A DNA stretch of 64,000 nucleotides from Nereocystis luetkeana (Eukaryota; Sar; Phaeophyceae; Laminariales; Laminariaceae). The notes below the pieces were generated by a model. That model had not been told where the DNA came from and searched no databases. It saw nothing but the letters and a program-made list of their open reading frames with translations. Numbering within the stretch: position 1 is the stretch's first letter; every line of letters begins with the position of its first letter. Positions 21,835 to 33,439 of this stretch are shown here, piece after piece. Position numbers and translations under genes: made by a program. The stretch lies in the NCBI GenBank assembly GCA_031213475.1, contig JARUPZ010000036.1, positions 2,728,001-2,792,000 on the forward strand, in the 5' to 3' direction.

Positions 21835-22882
21835 CTTCCCCAATTACGAGATACCAAACCCGCGTCCTCTGGGGTTTTGCGGGTGTACATCTTAAAAAAA
21901 ACTCTGAAAACTTCCATCTACCTTCTCTCTGGATCGCCCTCTGCGGCACTTTTCCCCCTCAGCCGCCAGCGTAGTGGTTGCGGCGATACGCAATGAGTGG
22001 AGGCCAACTTCTCTGGAATAATCTCCAGCTTCCACTACCAATTCCCGAAGTGCCCCGAGGGCCTGCCTGTACCCCCGCACTCTGACCTTCTTACCGTACT
22101 GATACGATGACAGGGGGGTGCTTTCTGGCCACGTCGGATATACCGGCAACAACTCCACCATGAGAGCGACGGCACGGTCGACTGCTCCTACCCCGAAACG
22201 CGCCCCGAAGGCGTCGACACGTGTGCGCACGATAACCGACCCTTGCTGAGCCCGGTCGCCTTTATGGCCTCGAAAGGGGACCTCGGTGCCGGTAGCCTGA
22301 TGCCCCTGCAATGAGGCCAACCCGCTCTCCCCCGCGACTAACACTACGTCATCCCTCATCAAGCAATGTCGAGTGTGCGCACGATAACCGACCCTTGCTG
22401 AGCCCGGTCGCCTTTATGGCCTCGAAAGAGGACCTCGGTGCTGGTAGCCTGATGTCCCTTCAACGAGGTAAACCGCCGCTCCCCCACGAATAACGCCACG
22501 TCACCCCTCGACAAGCAATGCACGGGGTGAGCAATTCCGGACGAAGAGGCGAATATTTCGTTATTTCGTCAGACCTCTCAAAGAAACCCGTAGCCCCATA
22601 CCAACGACAGCCAAAGGACTCGGCCACCCGGGCCCTCCGACAAGGCCAGGCCCTGTCCTCGCAACAACGTGTCCCACCGAATAGGGCGACGAGATACTTA
22701 TGGGGTACCAGTGGCATTGTGCGACCGTGCCCCTCTTTTAATCGACGTTCAACGAGCGGCGACGACGTGGGCAAGTCCAGTTGCAAATTTGCGCGGTGGA
22801 AGTGTGACACGGCTGATAGTGTACTAGTAAGAGTACCAGCTTGGTTGCCCTCCGACGCAGACCAAGCTACGAACTCAAGCAA
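21835..22882 (-). pseudogene. Tyrosine recombinase of the YR retrotransposon
   Basis: DNA strand exchange enzyme used by Ngaro/DIRS-type elements. The N-terminal part (22882-22460) has the SAM-like core-binding pattern: LEFVAWSASEGNQAGTLTST, then LPTSSPLVERRLKEG, and the first catalytic arginine region GFFERSDEI. The catalytic half (22362-21892) reads VPFRGHKGDRAQQGSVIVRT, a VGLHSLRIAATTTLA stretch with the HxxR motif (near 21990), and, after a frameshift near 21900, KMYTRKTPEDAGLVS with the nucleophilic Tyr at 21885-21887. A 148-base tandem duplication (22220-22367 and 22368-22517) splits the two halves; because 148 is not a multiple of three it breaks the frame. Catalytic residues are otherwise kept, so the damage looks recent. 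Confidence 0.8.
22220..22517 (-). repeat. 148-bp tandem duplication inside the recombinase
   Basis: GTGTGCGCACGATAACCGAC through CAAGCAATG occurs twice in a row (about 22220-22367 and 22368-22517), with scattered substitutions. It duplicates the segment coding for the GHKGDRAQQG region. Confidence 0.85.
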
Positions 22883-22918
22883 CGCCTGGATCTTATCCGT
22901 ATTGAATGGAGGCGCGTG

Positions 22919-25076
22919 TCAAACTACGGAGCTACCCTCAGAACCCCCGAAAAACAAAACAAAAAAGTCCAAGACCGGTAACCCTACGTATAACCTTGGT
23001 GAGCCGACGGCGCAACCAACTGGCGGACAAGCTTGCTGCCAGGACTTCTGAGCATAGCGCGATGCCCGCTTGCCCCAGGAATTGGGCTCCCAACGGACGC
23101 TGATCCCGACGTGCAAGCTGTGCATCTCATGCTGCTGCTTCCGTACGATCGGCCTCGCCTCGGCCGAGGGGCGAGGCCTGTCCCCCTGTTCGTCAGACTT
23201 GGCCGCCGCCGAGCGGGTGAAACTCCCCCCACTAGACGCCCCGCTGCCGCTGTAGCTGGTGCTGCCGCTACCGGGGGCATGGCCGCTGCCGCCGCCGATG
23301 CTCCCAACACTTGCACCGCCACCCACAGCCCCCGCCTGCCCTTTCCCTTGGCCGTGTTGGCCTGAATTTTCCGGATACAGCGTCGCTGGCTGCGACGCCG
23401 CTATCGGCCGATTCCCCCCCCGCCGGTAGCCGACTTGCGCTTATTGTCGCTGCCCATCTTACGAGCTAGACCGACGTGGGTGAACACGCAGATGTCATCG
23501 TCGCGGCGCCTGCCGGTCTTTCCCCACTGCCGGCATTCGCCACCGCCGGCCCCGGTCGCCAGGGTGGAGGTAAGGCAAGGTTGCTAGCTTTCGACGTTGA
23601 CAAAGCCGCCGAGGGCTACGTAGCCGGAGAGGTGAGGCCAGTGCGGCCCCGGAATAACGGGAAAATAATCCACCGGCGGGTGGTAGGCCGGCGCGTGGCC
23701 GAAGGCGTCGGGGACCCCGCGCAGGTCGAGCGTGAAGGTCTCCGGTCTTTGGTGACAAGAGCCGCCGGCCTGGCCTAGTTCGTCGGGCGGTCGGCGATCG
23801 CAAACCTCTCCATAACGGGGTCGTCGAGGGTCGTATCTCCCACGCTGAGGACTCGTTCGAGCGCCTCCAAGAGAGCGCGCGCTACATGGAGGTCCGCGCC
23901 ATCTTGTGGGAGCCCGCGGAACGCGATCGTAAAGGTCGCGTACCCCAAATGCTCAGGTGTTGTGCCAGCGGAAGGTTGATGCCTGCCCCACCGTGCGGTG
24001 TGAAGGCCAGAACGTCGATGTCGTCCAACGCTTCGACATGCCATGGACGCCGGTCGGTGTATTGACCGTGGTTCCCACGAACCCTTATACGGCCGCCCTC
24101 TGCATCGACGCCAGGACGCCGCCGCAGATGATCCGCCATAGCCGAGTCTTGGGCTGTCCCACGATGCCGTTGCGCGGTTGGTCGTAATCGTGTTGATCTG
24201 TCGGCCCAAGGCGGCATACGGTTTGTCGGCGCTGCAATTCCCGAAAACATCCGAGCCGACCTCAGGCCCACCCGACCGGTGGTGTGCCGCGTGGCCGAGT
24301 GCAATCGATGGCGCGCCGTTAGCTCCTTCCCCGCCCGGGACGTAGCCAAGTCGACGGCTTGCCCGCCGGCCTGCCCGGAGAAGTCACCGGCGCTACCGGC
24401 TCTGCCCGCACAACTCCAGTAGCCAAGACCCCCCTCGCAGCGCGGGCGGTTGCGGTACCGGCTTAAGCGCCAACGAAGCCAGCCCCTCCCGCTGGGCCCA
24501 CGGTGTCCCCGGTACCACCCGAAACACTCCCGTAGCCCCATTCTCTCGGGATCGCAGCGAGTGGACCTGGACCTGCCTGTCCGAGAGGGGCGCCGGCGGC
24601 TCCGGCGTCGCCCGGAGTACCGTTGTGACAAACACGCTCGCCCCGGACCTACGGTGAGCCTGCCCTGCTCGGGGTTGGAGGGCCCACGCAGACCCGCGCG
24701 GGCGCCCGTGGCCCCATCGACGGGTTGGCCAGCGATGCTGGGAGTTGGAGGGAGGACCCCGGCGACGGGGCTCCCGAACGGCTGTCCGGCCGGCGGTCCG
24801 AGTAAGGCGGTGCTTTTGGGAGAGTGGTCCAGCAGGGAGGCCACGACAGCATAGCTGTGAGGATGCGTTTCAACCCTGCTGGTTCCACCTCCCTCCTCCG
24901 AGGGCGAGACGGTGGGAGGCTTTGGTGATGTCGTTCATCGAGCACTCGAGCGCCGCCTGGAGGAGGGCGACTTCGTTCGCCATCTTTAGCTTGAAGGTTG
25001 CAACGTCGACCAGCGACGCGAAAGCCTCTTCGACGCCGTCGCTACCCATCATTGTCGCGAATCCCCCGTCCGCCAT
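22919..25076 (-). pseudogene. Gag-like ORF remnant of the YR retrotransposon
   Basis: The likely start is the ATG at 25076-25074 (MADGGFATMMGSDGVEEAF), followed by an alpha-helical stretch VDVATFKLKMANEVALLQA to about 24870. Downstream the protein-like sequence continues only by changing frame several times: TFTLDLRGVPDAFGHAPAYH around 23720, MGSDNKRKSATGGGGIGR near 23450, and an Ala/Ser/Gly-rich end with Cys and His residues near 23110. Its place between leader and recombinase, and the low-complexity C-terminus, suit a Gag. No family motif proves it. The GC content is high, and long frames on both strands (for example 23882-24844) are composition effects. Confidence 0.4.
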
Positions 25077-25599
25077 CGTTCTCGCCGGGCCTCTGCGAAA
25101 TTTGGACGCGGCGAAACAGTGTAGACGCGACACAGAGAGCGATGACACCATCAACGGACGACGCGGACGCGAAACAGAAGACAACAACGGCCAAAGCGGG
25201 CGCGACGAGGCGGCGCGGAACGGGGCACGGGACGGGAACAATATTAGGTGGAGGCGACCGTGAGCACTATCCATGCACCGGCCTGGAGGAGGGTGGGGCG
25301 TGATTGTCCCCGTGCTGATGTACGCCGGCACACCACTAGTACGTGTCGGCGCTGTTTATAGCCGCGGCGGTTGACATGTGCCGGCATCTTCCTATCAACA
25401 GCATCCGCTATCTGGTGCTCCGCACCGTGTATCTCGTGCACCGGCCGAGAGCTCCGCGTGGGGTGACACGCGCCTGGGTCTTTGGTTCGAATGTATCGCT
25501 AGTGGGGGGGGGGTGAGGCATGCGCCGGCATCCATTCTGCTCAATCTCAGCTGCCAGCCGGTGCTCCCGTCACGAGACGTGGACCGGTGCATACTCCGC

Positions 25600-28500
25600 C
25601 ACTATCGACTGCCTTACAGTGAGTGCACCGGCACGGCCTCGTTGTTTTGCGTCGCGACGCGTATTTTAAGCATCGTTAGTGAGGGGCAGGGTCGAAGGTC
25701 GGCGCATCGGCTCCGCCTCGTAGCCGTGCACCGGCACATAGTCCCTCACCATCGACCGCCTTCTAGTGCGCCCGCACAGCGGTGTATTTACATGCGTCGT
25801 TCATTGTGTACCGCGACGTTTATCATACGTATCGTTAGTGGGGGACGGGCCAAGGGCCGAGGCATTGGCGCCGACCACGAGGCCTGCGTTGGCACATAGT
25901 ACCTCACCACCGACCGGCTTTCAGTGCCCCGGCACAGCGTCGTTGGAACAAACAGCAATACATTGTGTGTCGCAACGCGTATGATATGTATCGCTAGTGA
26001 GGGACGGGCCCCAGGCCGGCGTGTTGGCGCCGGGCACGAGACCTGCACCGGCATAAATCCCCTCACCATCCACCGCCTTTTACTGCACCGGCACAGCGTT
26101 GTTGGTAGGTAACAGCAGTACATTGTGTCTCGCGACGCGTATGATATATATATCGCTATACTCATCGCGACGCGTATGGTAAGTCTCATTAGTGAGGGGC
26201 AACGCCAAGGGTCGGCGCATCGGTGCCGGCCCCAAGCCGTTCACTGGCTCATAGTCCCTCGCCATCGACCGCCTTCTAGTGCGCCGGCACAGCGGTGCTG
26301 TTATATACATCGTTCGTTGAGTACCGCGGCGTGTATGATCTGTATCGTTAGTGAGGGACGGGTCAAGGGCTGAAGCGTTGGCGCCGGCCACGCGGCCTGC
26401 GCCGGCACATAGACCCTCACCATCAACCGTCTTTTTGTGCATTGGCACCGCGTTGTTCGAACACACGGCAGTACATTGTGTGCCGCCACGTGTATGATAT
26501 GTATCGTTAGTGAAAGACGGCCTCAGGCCGACGCTTTGGGGTCGGCCACGGGACCTGCGCCGGCAAATATCCCCTCACATCGACCGCCTTGTAGTGCACC
26601 GGCACAGCGTTGTTGGTACGTACAGTAGTGAATTATTGAGTCTCACGACGTGCATGATATTGCTCCATACATCGTTCGGGGTACCGCGATGTTTATGATA
26701 CGTATCGTTAGTGGGGGACGGGCCGAGGGCCGACGCGTTGGCGCCGGCCACGAGGTCCGCGCCGGCGCACACAGTCGTCCCTCAACCATCGACCGCCTTT
26801 TTTGCATTGGCACAGCGTCGTTAGAACGTACGGTACAGCAGTACGTTGTGTCTCGCAACGCGTATGATATGTATCGCTTGTGAGGGGCGGGCCCCAGGCC
26901 GACGCGTCGGCGCCGGCCACGAGACCTGCACCGGCACATATTCCCTCACCATCCACCGCCTTTTAGTGCACCGGCACAGCGTTGTTGGTAGGTAACAGCA
27001 GTACAGTGTGTCTCGCGACGCGTATGATATATATATCGCTATACTCATCGCGACGCGTATGGTAAGTCTTATTAGTGAGGGGCAAAGCCAAGCGTCGGCG
27101 CATCGGCGCCGGCCCCAAGCCGTTCACTGGCAGATAGTCCCTCGCCATCGACCGCCTTCTAGTGCGCCGGAACCGCGGTGTTGTTATATACATCGTTCAT
27201 TGTGTACCGCGGCGTGTATGATCTGTATCGCTAGCGAGGGACAGGTCAAGGGCCGACGCGTTGGCGCCGGCCACGCGGCCTGTGCCGGCACATAGTCCCT
27301 CAACTTCAACTGCATTTTTGTGCATTGGCACCGCGTTGTTCGAACATACGGCAGTACATTGTGTCCCGCCACGTGTATGATATGTATCGTTAGTGAAAGA
27401 CGGCCTCAGGCCGACGCTTTGGGGTCGGCCACGGGACCTGCGACGGCAAATATCCCCTCACCATCGACCGCCTTTTAGTGCACCGGCACAGCGTTGTTGG
27501 TACGTACAGTAGTGAATTATTGAGTCTCACGACGTGTATGATATTGCTCCATACATCGTTCGGTGTACCGCGTCGTTTATGATACGTATCGTCAGTGGGG
27601 GACGGGCCGAGGGCCGACACGTTGGCGCCGGCCACGAGGTCTGCGCCGGCACACACAGTCGTCCCTCAACCATCGACCGCCTTTTTTGCATTGACACAGC
27701 GTCGTTAGAACGTACGGTACAGTAGTACGTTGTGTCTCGAAACGCGGATGATATGTATCGCTTGTGAGGGGCGGGCCCCAGGCCGACGCGTTGGCGCCGG
27801 CCACGAGACCTGCACCGGCACATATTCCCTCACCATCGACTGCCTTTTTGGTGCACCGGCACAGCGTTGTTGGTACGTACAGCAGTACACTGGGTTTAGC
27901 AACGTCTACGACATATATATCACTACTCGACGCGACGATTGTGATAACTATCGTTAATGAGGGGCAAAGCCAAAGGGCGGCGCATCGGCCCCGGCCCCAA
28001 GCCGTGCACCGGCACATAGTCCCTCACAACCAACCGTCTTCTAGTGCGCCGGCACAGCGGCGTTGTTACATGCTTCGTTCATTGTACACCGCGACGTGTA
28101 TTATATGTATCGCTAGTGAGGAACGGGCCAAGATACGACGCGTTAGCGCCGGCCACGAGGCATGCGCCGACACGTTGAGTCTCTCAACCATCGACCGCCT
28201 TTTAGTGCACCGGCACAGCGTTGTTGGAACATACAGTAGTACATTGTGTCTTGCAACGTGTATGATATGCATCGTTTGTGAGGGATGGGCCACGGGCTGA
28301 CGCTTTGGGGCCGGCCACGAGTGCCTGCGCTGGCATATATCCCCTGACCATCGACCGCCTTTTAGTGCACCGGCTCAGCATTGTTTGTACGTACAGCATT
28401 ACTTTGTATCTCACGACGTGTATGATATATATCGCTATAGTCGTCGCGAAGCGAAAGTCAAGTATGGCAAAGTAGGGGCAGGGCCAATGGTCGGCTCGGC

Positions 28501-29480
28501 GCCGGCCCCAAGCCGTACACCGGCACACAGTCCCTCACCGTCGACCGCCTTCTAGTGAGACGGCCCGGCGGTGTAGCTGCATAGGCCGTTCACTGTGAAC
28601 CGCGACGTATAGTATCTGTATCGTTAGTAATGGACGGGTCAAGGGCCGACGCGTTGGCGCCGGCCCCAAACCTGCGCCGGCACATGGTCGCCTCACCATC
28701 GACCGCCTTTTGGTGCACCGGCACGGCGTTGTTGAACATGCATCGATACGTTGTGTCCCGCAACGTGTATGAAATGTGTCGCTTGTGAGAGACGGGCCAC
28801 AGGCCGACGCTTCGGCGTCGGCCACGAGACCTGCGCCCGCAAATATTCCCTCACCGTCGACCGCCTTTTAGTGCACCGGCACAGCGTTGTTGGTACGTAC
28901 AGTAGCAAATTGCTGAGTCTCACGACGTGTATGATATCTATCGCAATACCCATCGTGACGCGTATGATAACTATCGTAAGCGAGGGGCAAGGCCAAGGTT
29001 CGACGCATCGGCGCCGGCCCCAATCCGTGCACCGGCACCTATTCCCTCATCGCCGACAGCCTTCTCGTGCGCCGTCACAGGGGTATTGCTACATACCGCG
29101 ATCGGTGTGTACCGGCACGTTTAGTACATGTATTGTTAGTGAGGGACGGGCCAAGAGCCGACGCGTTGGCGTCTGCCACAAGGCCTGCGCCGATACATAG
29201 TCCCTCAACCATCGACCGCTTTTTGGTGCCCCGGCACCACGTCGTTGGAACATACAGCAATACATTGTGTGTCGCAACGTGTATGATATGTATCGGTAGT
29301 GAGAGACGGGCCGCAGGCCGACGCTTTGGCGCCGGCCACGAGACCTGCACCGGCATATATTCCCTCAATATCGACCGCCTTTTATTGCACCGGCACAGCG
29401 TTGTTGGTACGTACAGCAGTACCTTGTGTCTCACGACGTGTATAATGCCGGGCCGAGGGCCGACGCCTTGGCGCTGGCCC
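25600..29480. repeat. ~160-bp satellite array with higher-order repeats
   Basis: About 23 tandem monomers, marked by CATCGACCGCCTTTTAGTGC, GTTGTTGGTACGTACAG, GTGTATGATATGTATCG and GGCGCCGGCCACGAG. Distances between successive CGACCGCC marks are about 155-163, with a longer 192-210 unit every two or three monomers. Blocks of about 512 (three monomers) and about 885 bases (five monomers; 26070-26955 and 26955-27840) are repeated with much higher similarity than single monomers, which is higher-order organisation. 160 is not a multiple of three, and frames stay open on both strands only by composition. The array sits in the leader of the YR element. Confidence 0.9.
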
Positions 29481-30285
29481 GTTCAAACAAACGTCAGCTG
29501 TGAGATCGAGGATACCAGGTATGCGTCAAGTATATGCCGGTACGTGGGAGTATGTGTCCCCAATCCTGGATGCGGCGTGTCGGGGAGGAAACAAGAACGA
29601 AACCTGGTACTCGTGTGTGCCCGGACAGCACATATGCTCTCCGTTCAGGTGTCCTCAGTGCGTTCCCTAGTAATGCCAAATACAGAGTACTCTGTTTGCG
29701 GGTATGTATCTCCATTCCTGGGCACGGCTTTCTGCGGATATACGATCTGCTACAGATATTTGCCCTTTGTTCCGATGTGACGCTCGTCTCAATTAGATAT
29801 TTCTACTGAAGTACGAGTCCTGTCTATGCTGCTGCGAATAGCATAATTGTTCCGTCCTGTGAACGGCCGATTCGCGAATTTGCGGGTACGTGAAGTTTAT
29901 ACGAGTGTCTCCGTCTACCCGTACTCTCCTTCATGCATGTGCAAGCAACTCTTGCTTATCCACTGGAGCGCACCGACCAAGTAAAACACCTCGTGGGAAA
30001 GTTCATGGCTGGCGGCCACAAGCAATCGAGGTCGATGCTTGCAAACGCATGAGGCAAGCTTATGAGTCATTGTGCATCAGAGTGGACAGCCCCACGCCCG
30101 ATTGTGATCGAGTTCAAGGTCGAGAAACCCCGAACATTCCTGAACCCTCGCTTCGTTCGCACGCCTCTCGCAGACGTACCGGGAAAGCATGCGTTGCCCC
30201 TGCGTCCCCTCCTCCCTTTGCATGCTGCAGCCTGCCAACCGCCGCTGTTGCTGCTGATGCTGCCGCGAAGAGGAACCATAATTAG
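29481..30285. other. YR element leader outside the satellite
   Basis: Unique sequence between the satellite and the beta terminal repeat. A plus-strand frame (29890-30285; SKTPRGKVHGWRPQAIEVD, then CKRMRQAYESLCIRVD) looks protein-like and stops right at the terminal repeat, antisense to the element's other ORFs. It may be a fragment of something older; I recognise no family. Confidence 0.3.
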
Positions 30286-30535
30286 GAAACCACAACGGTA
30301 GGCCTAGTCTCTAGGCCTATCAATTGGCAGCGAGCAGTACCGTGCGCTCTTCATGCACCTATCACGAGAAGCTAGAAGGGGACACGAAACGAATGTGGCC
30401 GTCCTTTTTTCTTCTCTTCCTCAGAACAAATTAAGCCATTTAATTTCCGTCGGTAGGGGCCATGACTACAAATATTTAATTCCGTCGGTTCGGAACAAAA
30501 CAGGCATCTCACGTGAACTTAGAGATACTACGCTT
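30286..30535 (-). repeat. YR element terminal repeat beta (A1 copy)
   Basis: GAAACCACAACGGTAGGCC through TTAGAGATACTACGCTTT, the partner of 21343-21593. It includes the same TAGGCCTAG hairpin at 30299-30319. It is the upstream end of the element on the minus strand and may hold the promoter. Confidence 0.8.
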
Positions 30536-30685
30536 TTTTTCAGCGAACGCTGTGGGTTGATATATACATGTATATATTTTTTGTTGAAGCATGAGTGAAG
30601 GTTCCCCCACTTTTTGTTTCTTCTTTCGTTATTTCTGGGAGCGTGGGTTTTTCGTTGTTTTGTCCCATGACTTGTTTTGTCCCAC

Positions 30686-30905
30686 GGCGCCACTCGGCCA
30701 CTCAAACGCCAAAAGGGGAACCAATGAGTATGGTATCACGGGTACCCGTGTACGCCTTTCCACGCTGCCGCTCTAACGCTACAAGGGGAGCGAATAATGA
30801 ATGGTAACCCGGGTACCCGGGTACCCGTATCCACCTTACCACGCAGCCGCTCCTTAAACGCCAAAAGGGGTGCAAATAGCGTATGGTAATCCGGGTACCC
30901 GGTTC
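30686..30905. repeat. Three-unit tandem repeat with GGGTACCC palindromes
   Basis: The units share CGCCAAAAGGGG (30708, 30777 and 30857, with variation) followed by GTATGGTAAYCCGGGTACCCG. Spacing is about 69 and 80 bases. It lies just outside the YR element; related sequence is on the other side at 20455-20570. Confidence 0.7.
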
Positions 30906-31353
30906 CGGCTCGGGCTCAACCCCAGTTTGTGATACGCTGTACGCGATGCTCATCGGGGATATCTGACGGTTTGAGAAATCGTCTGGGGCTTCGCACTATA
31001 TGTCTTGGACTTATTTGGTATACCTGGTCTTGTGGTGTGTGGGTATGGCTCGCCTTGCGAGGCAGTCGTGGTGCTAAGATACGACCCGGGGTTCGATCCT
31101 GAGATATTCCTTGTTATATATGTGGTGAGACCTCAGACGTAAACTTATATGATAGCCTGGTATATATTGGAGCCGTTGACGATCAGGTACTGTGCTTCTG
31201 CGTGAAGATGTATTTCAGTGTGGTGGGTGTATATATGTGTGCAGCTCTTCTCAACGCTAGATTGGCCACGTGATTCAAAGTTCACGCTTGATAGCAGTGT
31301 ATCAAAACGCAATATTATCTTACCAGGCCTGGTACTGCTGAAGGTTTACCGTT

Positions 31354-32470
31354 ATGGGAAAGGAAATCAAGCCGCTTAGGCAGCAGCTTGAGCAGGTGTC
31401 GATGGATTTGGCTGAGCAAGACGCTTCTTTGGCAGCGGAAAAAGCGTCGCTGACGGCGGAGTCAGTGTCGCTGGCGGCCAAGACAGCGGTAAGGATATCG
31501 GTCGAGGCAGCGGTTCAGGAGAGTGTCGGTGGGAGGAGCGGGCAGACCATGCAGCAGGGAAGTGTTAAACAGCCAGTGCAAGAAGAAAGCTACCTCCTTT
31601 CAGACGACCCGTCGATCATCATGTCGACGAAAAAAGGCATGCGGGTGCCCAAGTTTGACGAGCGCAGCCACTTCCACTTGGGGTACACCAGATTCCAAAC
31701 TTACTTGAGACGCGGGGTTTGATCGATACGATTGAGCCACTAGCGACCCCATCCGGATAGCGGAGGTCGACCGGCCTGTCTACCGTCATGGGCAAGAACA
31801 GGGAGAAAAAATGCGAAACTCATGGGAGTTTCTGATGGAATCCGTGCAAGGGCAGCAAGTCGAGGTACGATTGCAAGCCACTGGATCGGCGGAGCGAGCG
31901 CGGAAGGCAGTGTTGGATTGGTATCAGCCGACAGGAGATACCGAGAAGGATCATCTGGGGAGAGATGTCGAGAGCATCGCGATGCAGGGCAATGGGGAAC
32001 CCAGGATGTTTTTCGCTCGGGCCGAAGGAAACCTGAATGCTTTACCCGCATTGGGTATCCACAAGTTAGACAGTGAGGTTGTTCGAATTCTTGCACGTCG
32101 TCTTCCATCCGATGTTCATGAGGTAGAGCAGCGTACAAGTTTGCTTCGGCCCGGCATCACGCGCTCGGGGATGGAAGGTATTGTTCGCACCTTTCACGCT
32201 AACCGCAAGACCAAGACCCTGGAGAAGCAACATTTTGCGGCGGTTGTATCTGCGGCTGCAGCGCCGTTGGTGGATCCGCACGCCCTCGCCGTTGGCGGGG
32301 GTTTTCAGAGCAGCGGCGCGGGAAAGAAATTGGGTGGCGCCGAACAGCAACAGCAGCAACCTCAGCAGCCTCGGCAGCAGCAGCACCACCATAACCAACA
32401 TGGAGCCGTTGGGCAGCAGAAGCAGCACCAGTATGGAGCCACCGGGCGGCATCAACATGGTCATACATGA
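31354..32470 (+). pseudogene. Copia-type Gag remnant
   Basis: The first frame (31354-31722) begins with a heptad-like helix (LRQQLEQVSMDLAEQDASL) and reaches GMRVPKFDERSHFHLGYTRF, the N-terminal pattern of Copia Gag (UBN2 type). After a frameshift near 31720, the second frame (31811-32470) continues with SAERARKAVLDWYQPTG, then MFFARAEGNLNALPALG and LARRLPSDVHEVEQRTSLL, and ends in a Gln/His-rich low-complexity tail (32340-32470). No zinc knuckle or protease is seen; the sequence jumps directly towards the integrase region, so an internal deletion is likely. LTRs were not found. Confidence 0.7.
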
Positions 32471-32544
32471 TGTGAAGACGATGGAGGAGGAGTATTTCGG
32501 TGGAGTTAGGCGTAGTAATACATTGTGCTGAGGACGCAGGAGTG

Positions 32545-33400
32545 ACCTTGAGGAATGTGGTGTTTGTGCCTGGGGTACCTTTTGACCTTTGCTTGTTTAA
32601 CGTGATCAAAGAGGACAACGTTATTACCCATGGCCACACCGGGGCGCATATGCTTGATGGAGTCGTGTGTTTCCGTCAGGAGAAATTCGGCTTCTAACTA
32701 CGTTGAGGTCACTCGGCTAGCGAGCCACGAGAAACCAACCGCACTGCAGCAGTATTGAGGCCCGGTAAACAAAGGGGGATAGACATGAAGGACTTGAACT
32801 ATTCGCTTGGTCACGCCCAGGATGCTGTTTTACGTGCATCTGCTCGCCAGATGGGCATCGAGGTAGTGGGACGATTAGGGTATTGCGACGGGTGCGCGGG
32901 GGTGAAGGGGATCCGCGAAGCCGTCGCTATGTCCACATCATGCCGAGCTGAGACGCGGATGCGGTTGCAGCTTCTTTACGGCGCAAGACTCATGGCGGTG
33001 TCTGCGGGTGGCGCACGGTACTATCAGATGATCACCGACGACGCCACCAACATGAGCTGACCGGTCTACCTGTGGAACATCTGCGCGGTAACCGCTACCC
33101 GCGGTTTCCGCACTTTTCCGGCGGCTATGAATGCTTACGGGAAGCCGACATGTCTTCGCATGTACAACGCTTCCGAATTCATCAAGAAACAAATTGGAAG
33201 GCTGATGACTGACAGCGGCATTCGCCGCGAGTTCACGTCCGTCTACGGTCCGACGCGAAACGGGCGGGTTAACCGTAAGTTGATCAGTGTTGCCGAAGGC
33301 GAAATGGTCGTGTTCTTGGAGCCACGCACGGGAAGGAGGGACATATCCAAGGCGGTATCAAGCGGGAATCGAGGAAAGGGTTTCGCGATGGGGCCAAACC
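32545..33400 (+). pseudogene. Copia-type integrase remnant
   Basis: NVVFVPGVPFDLCLFNVI at 32556-32610 is the stretch that precedes GAG-pre-integrase in Copia polyproteins. A later frame (about 32755-33057) reads LNYSLGHAQDAVLRASARQM, then CDGCAGVKG, the altered zinc-binding HHCC region, and YYQMITDDATNMS, the first catalytic Asp region. The third frame (33127 on) reads RMYNASEFIKKQ, then GIRREFTSVYGPTRNGRVNR, the second Asp-equivalent and catalytic Glu neighbourhood, where N and V stand in for the expected acidic residues. Stops and frameshifts separate the pieces. The coding sequence ends where the GC minisatellite begins; RT and RNase H of Copia are missing. Confidence 0.75.
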
Positions 33401-33439
33401 TGGAGCGGGCCTGTAAGGGTGCGACGGGGCCGTGCACCA

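Larger units (their letters stand above)
20978..30535 (-). mobile_element. Ngaro/PAT-like tyrosine-recombinase retrotransposon with internal satellite
   Basis: Read on the minus strand the order is: terminal repeat beta (30535-30286), leader with a satellite array (29480-25600), gag-like remnant (25076 to about 22919), tyrosine recombinase (22882 to about 21835), repeat alpha (21819-21591), repeat beta (21593-21343), 140 bases, repeat alpha (21203-20978). This is the A1 - ORFs - B1 A2 B2 arrangement known for Ngaro and PAT elements, whose transposition uses a YR in place of a DDE integrase. No RT or RNase H motif is visible, so this copy looks non-autonomous or internally deleted. The reading of the ends rests on the paired repeats, which are plain to see; the class name is inferred from that layout plus the YR. 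Confidence 0.7.

Noticed and set aside
22919..24844. Host gene encoded by the long GC-rich frames (320 codons minus, 172 codons plus)
   Set aside because: Frames are open on both strands by composition, and the plausible protein-like pieces change frame repeatedly between leader and recombinase of a mobile element.
25600..29480. Many overlapping ORFs of 60-240 codons on both strands
   Set aside because: They follow the ~160-bp satellite period; the unit is not a multiple of three and the frames drift. No family motif.
31040..31112. tRNA-like sequence with GGGGTTCGATCC
   Set aside because: A B-box-like word is present, but the acceptor and anticodon arms do not form; at most a SINE head remnant.
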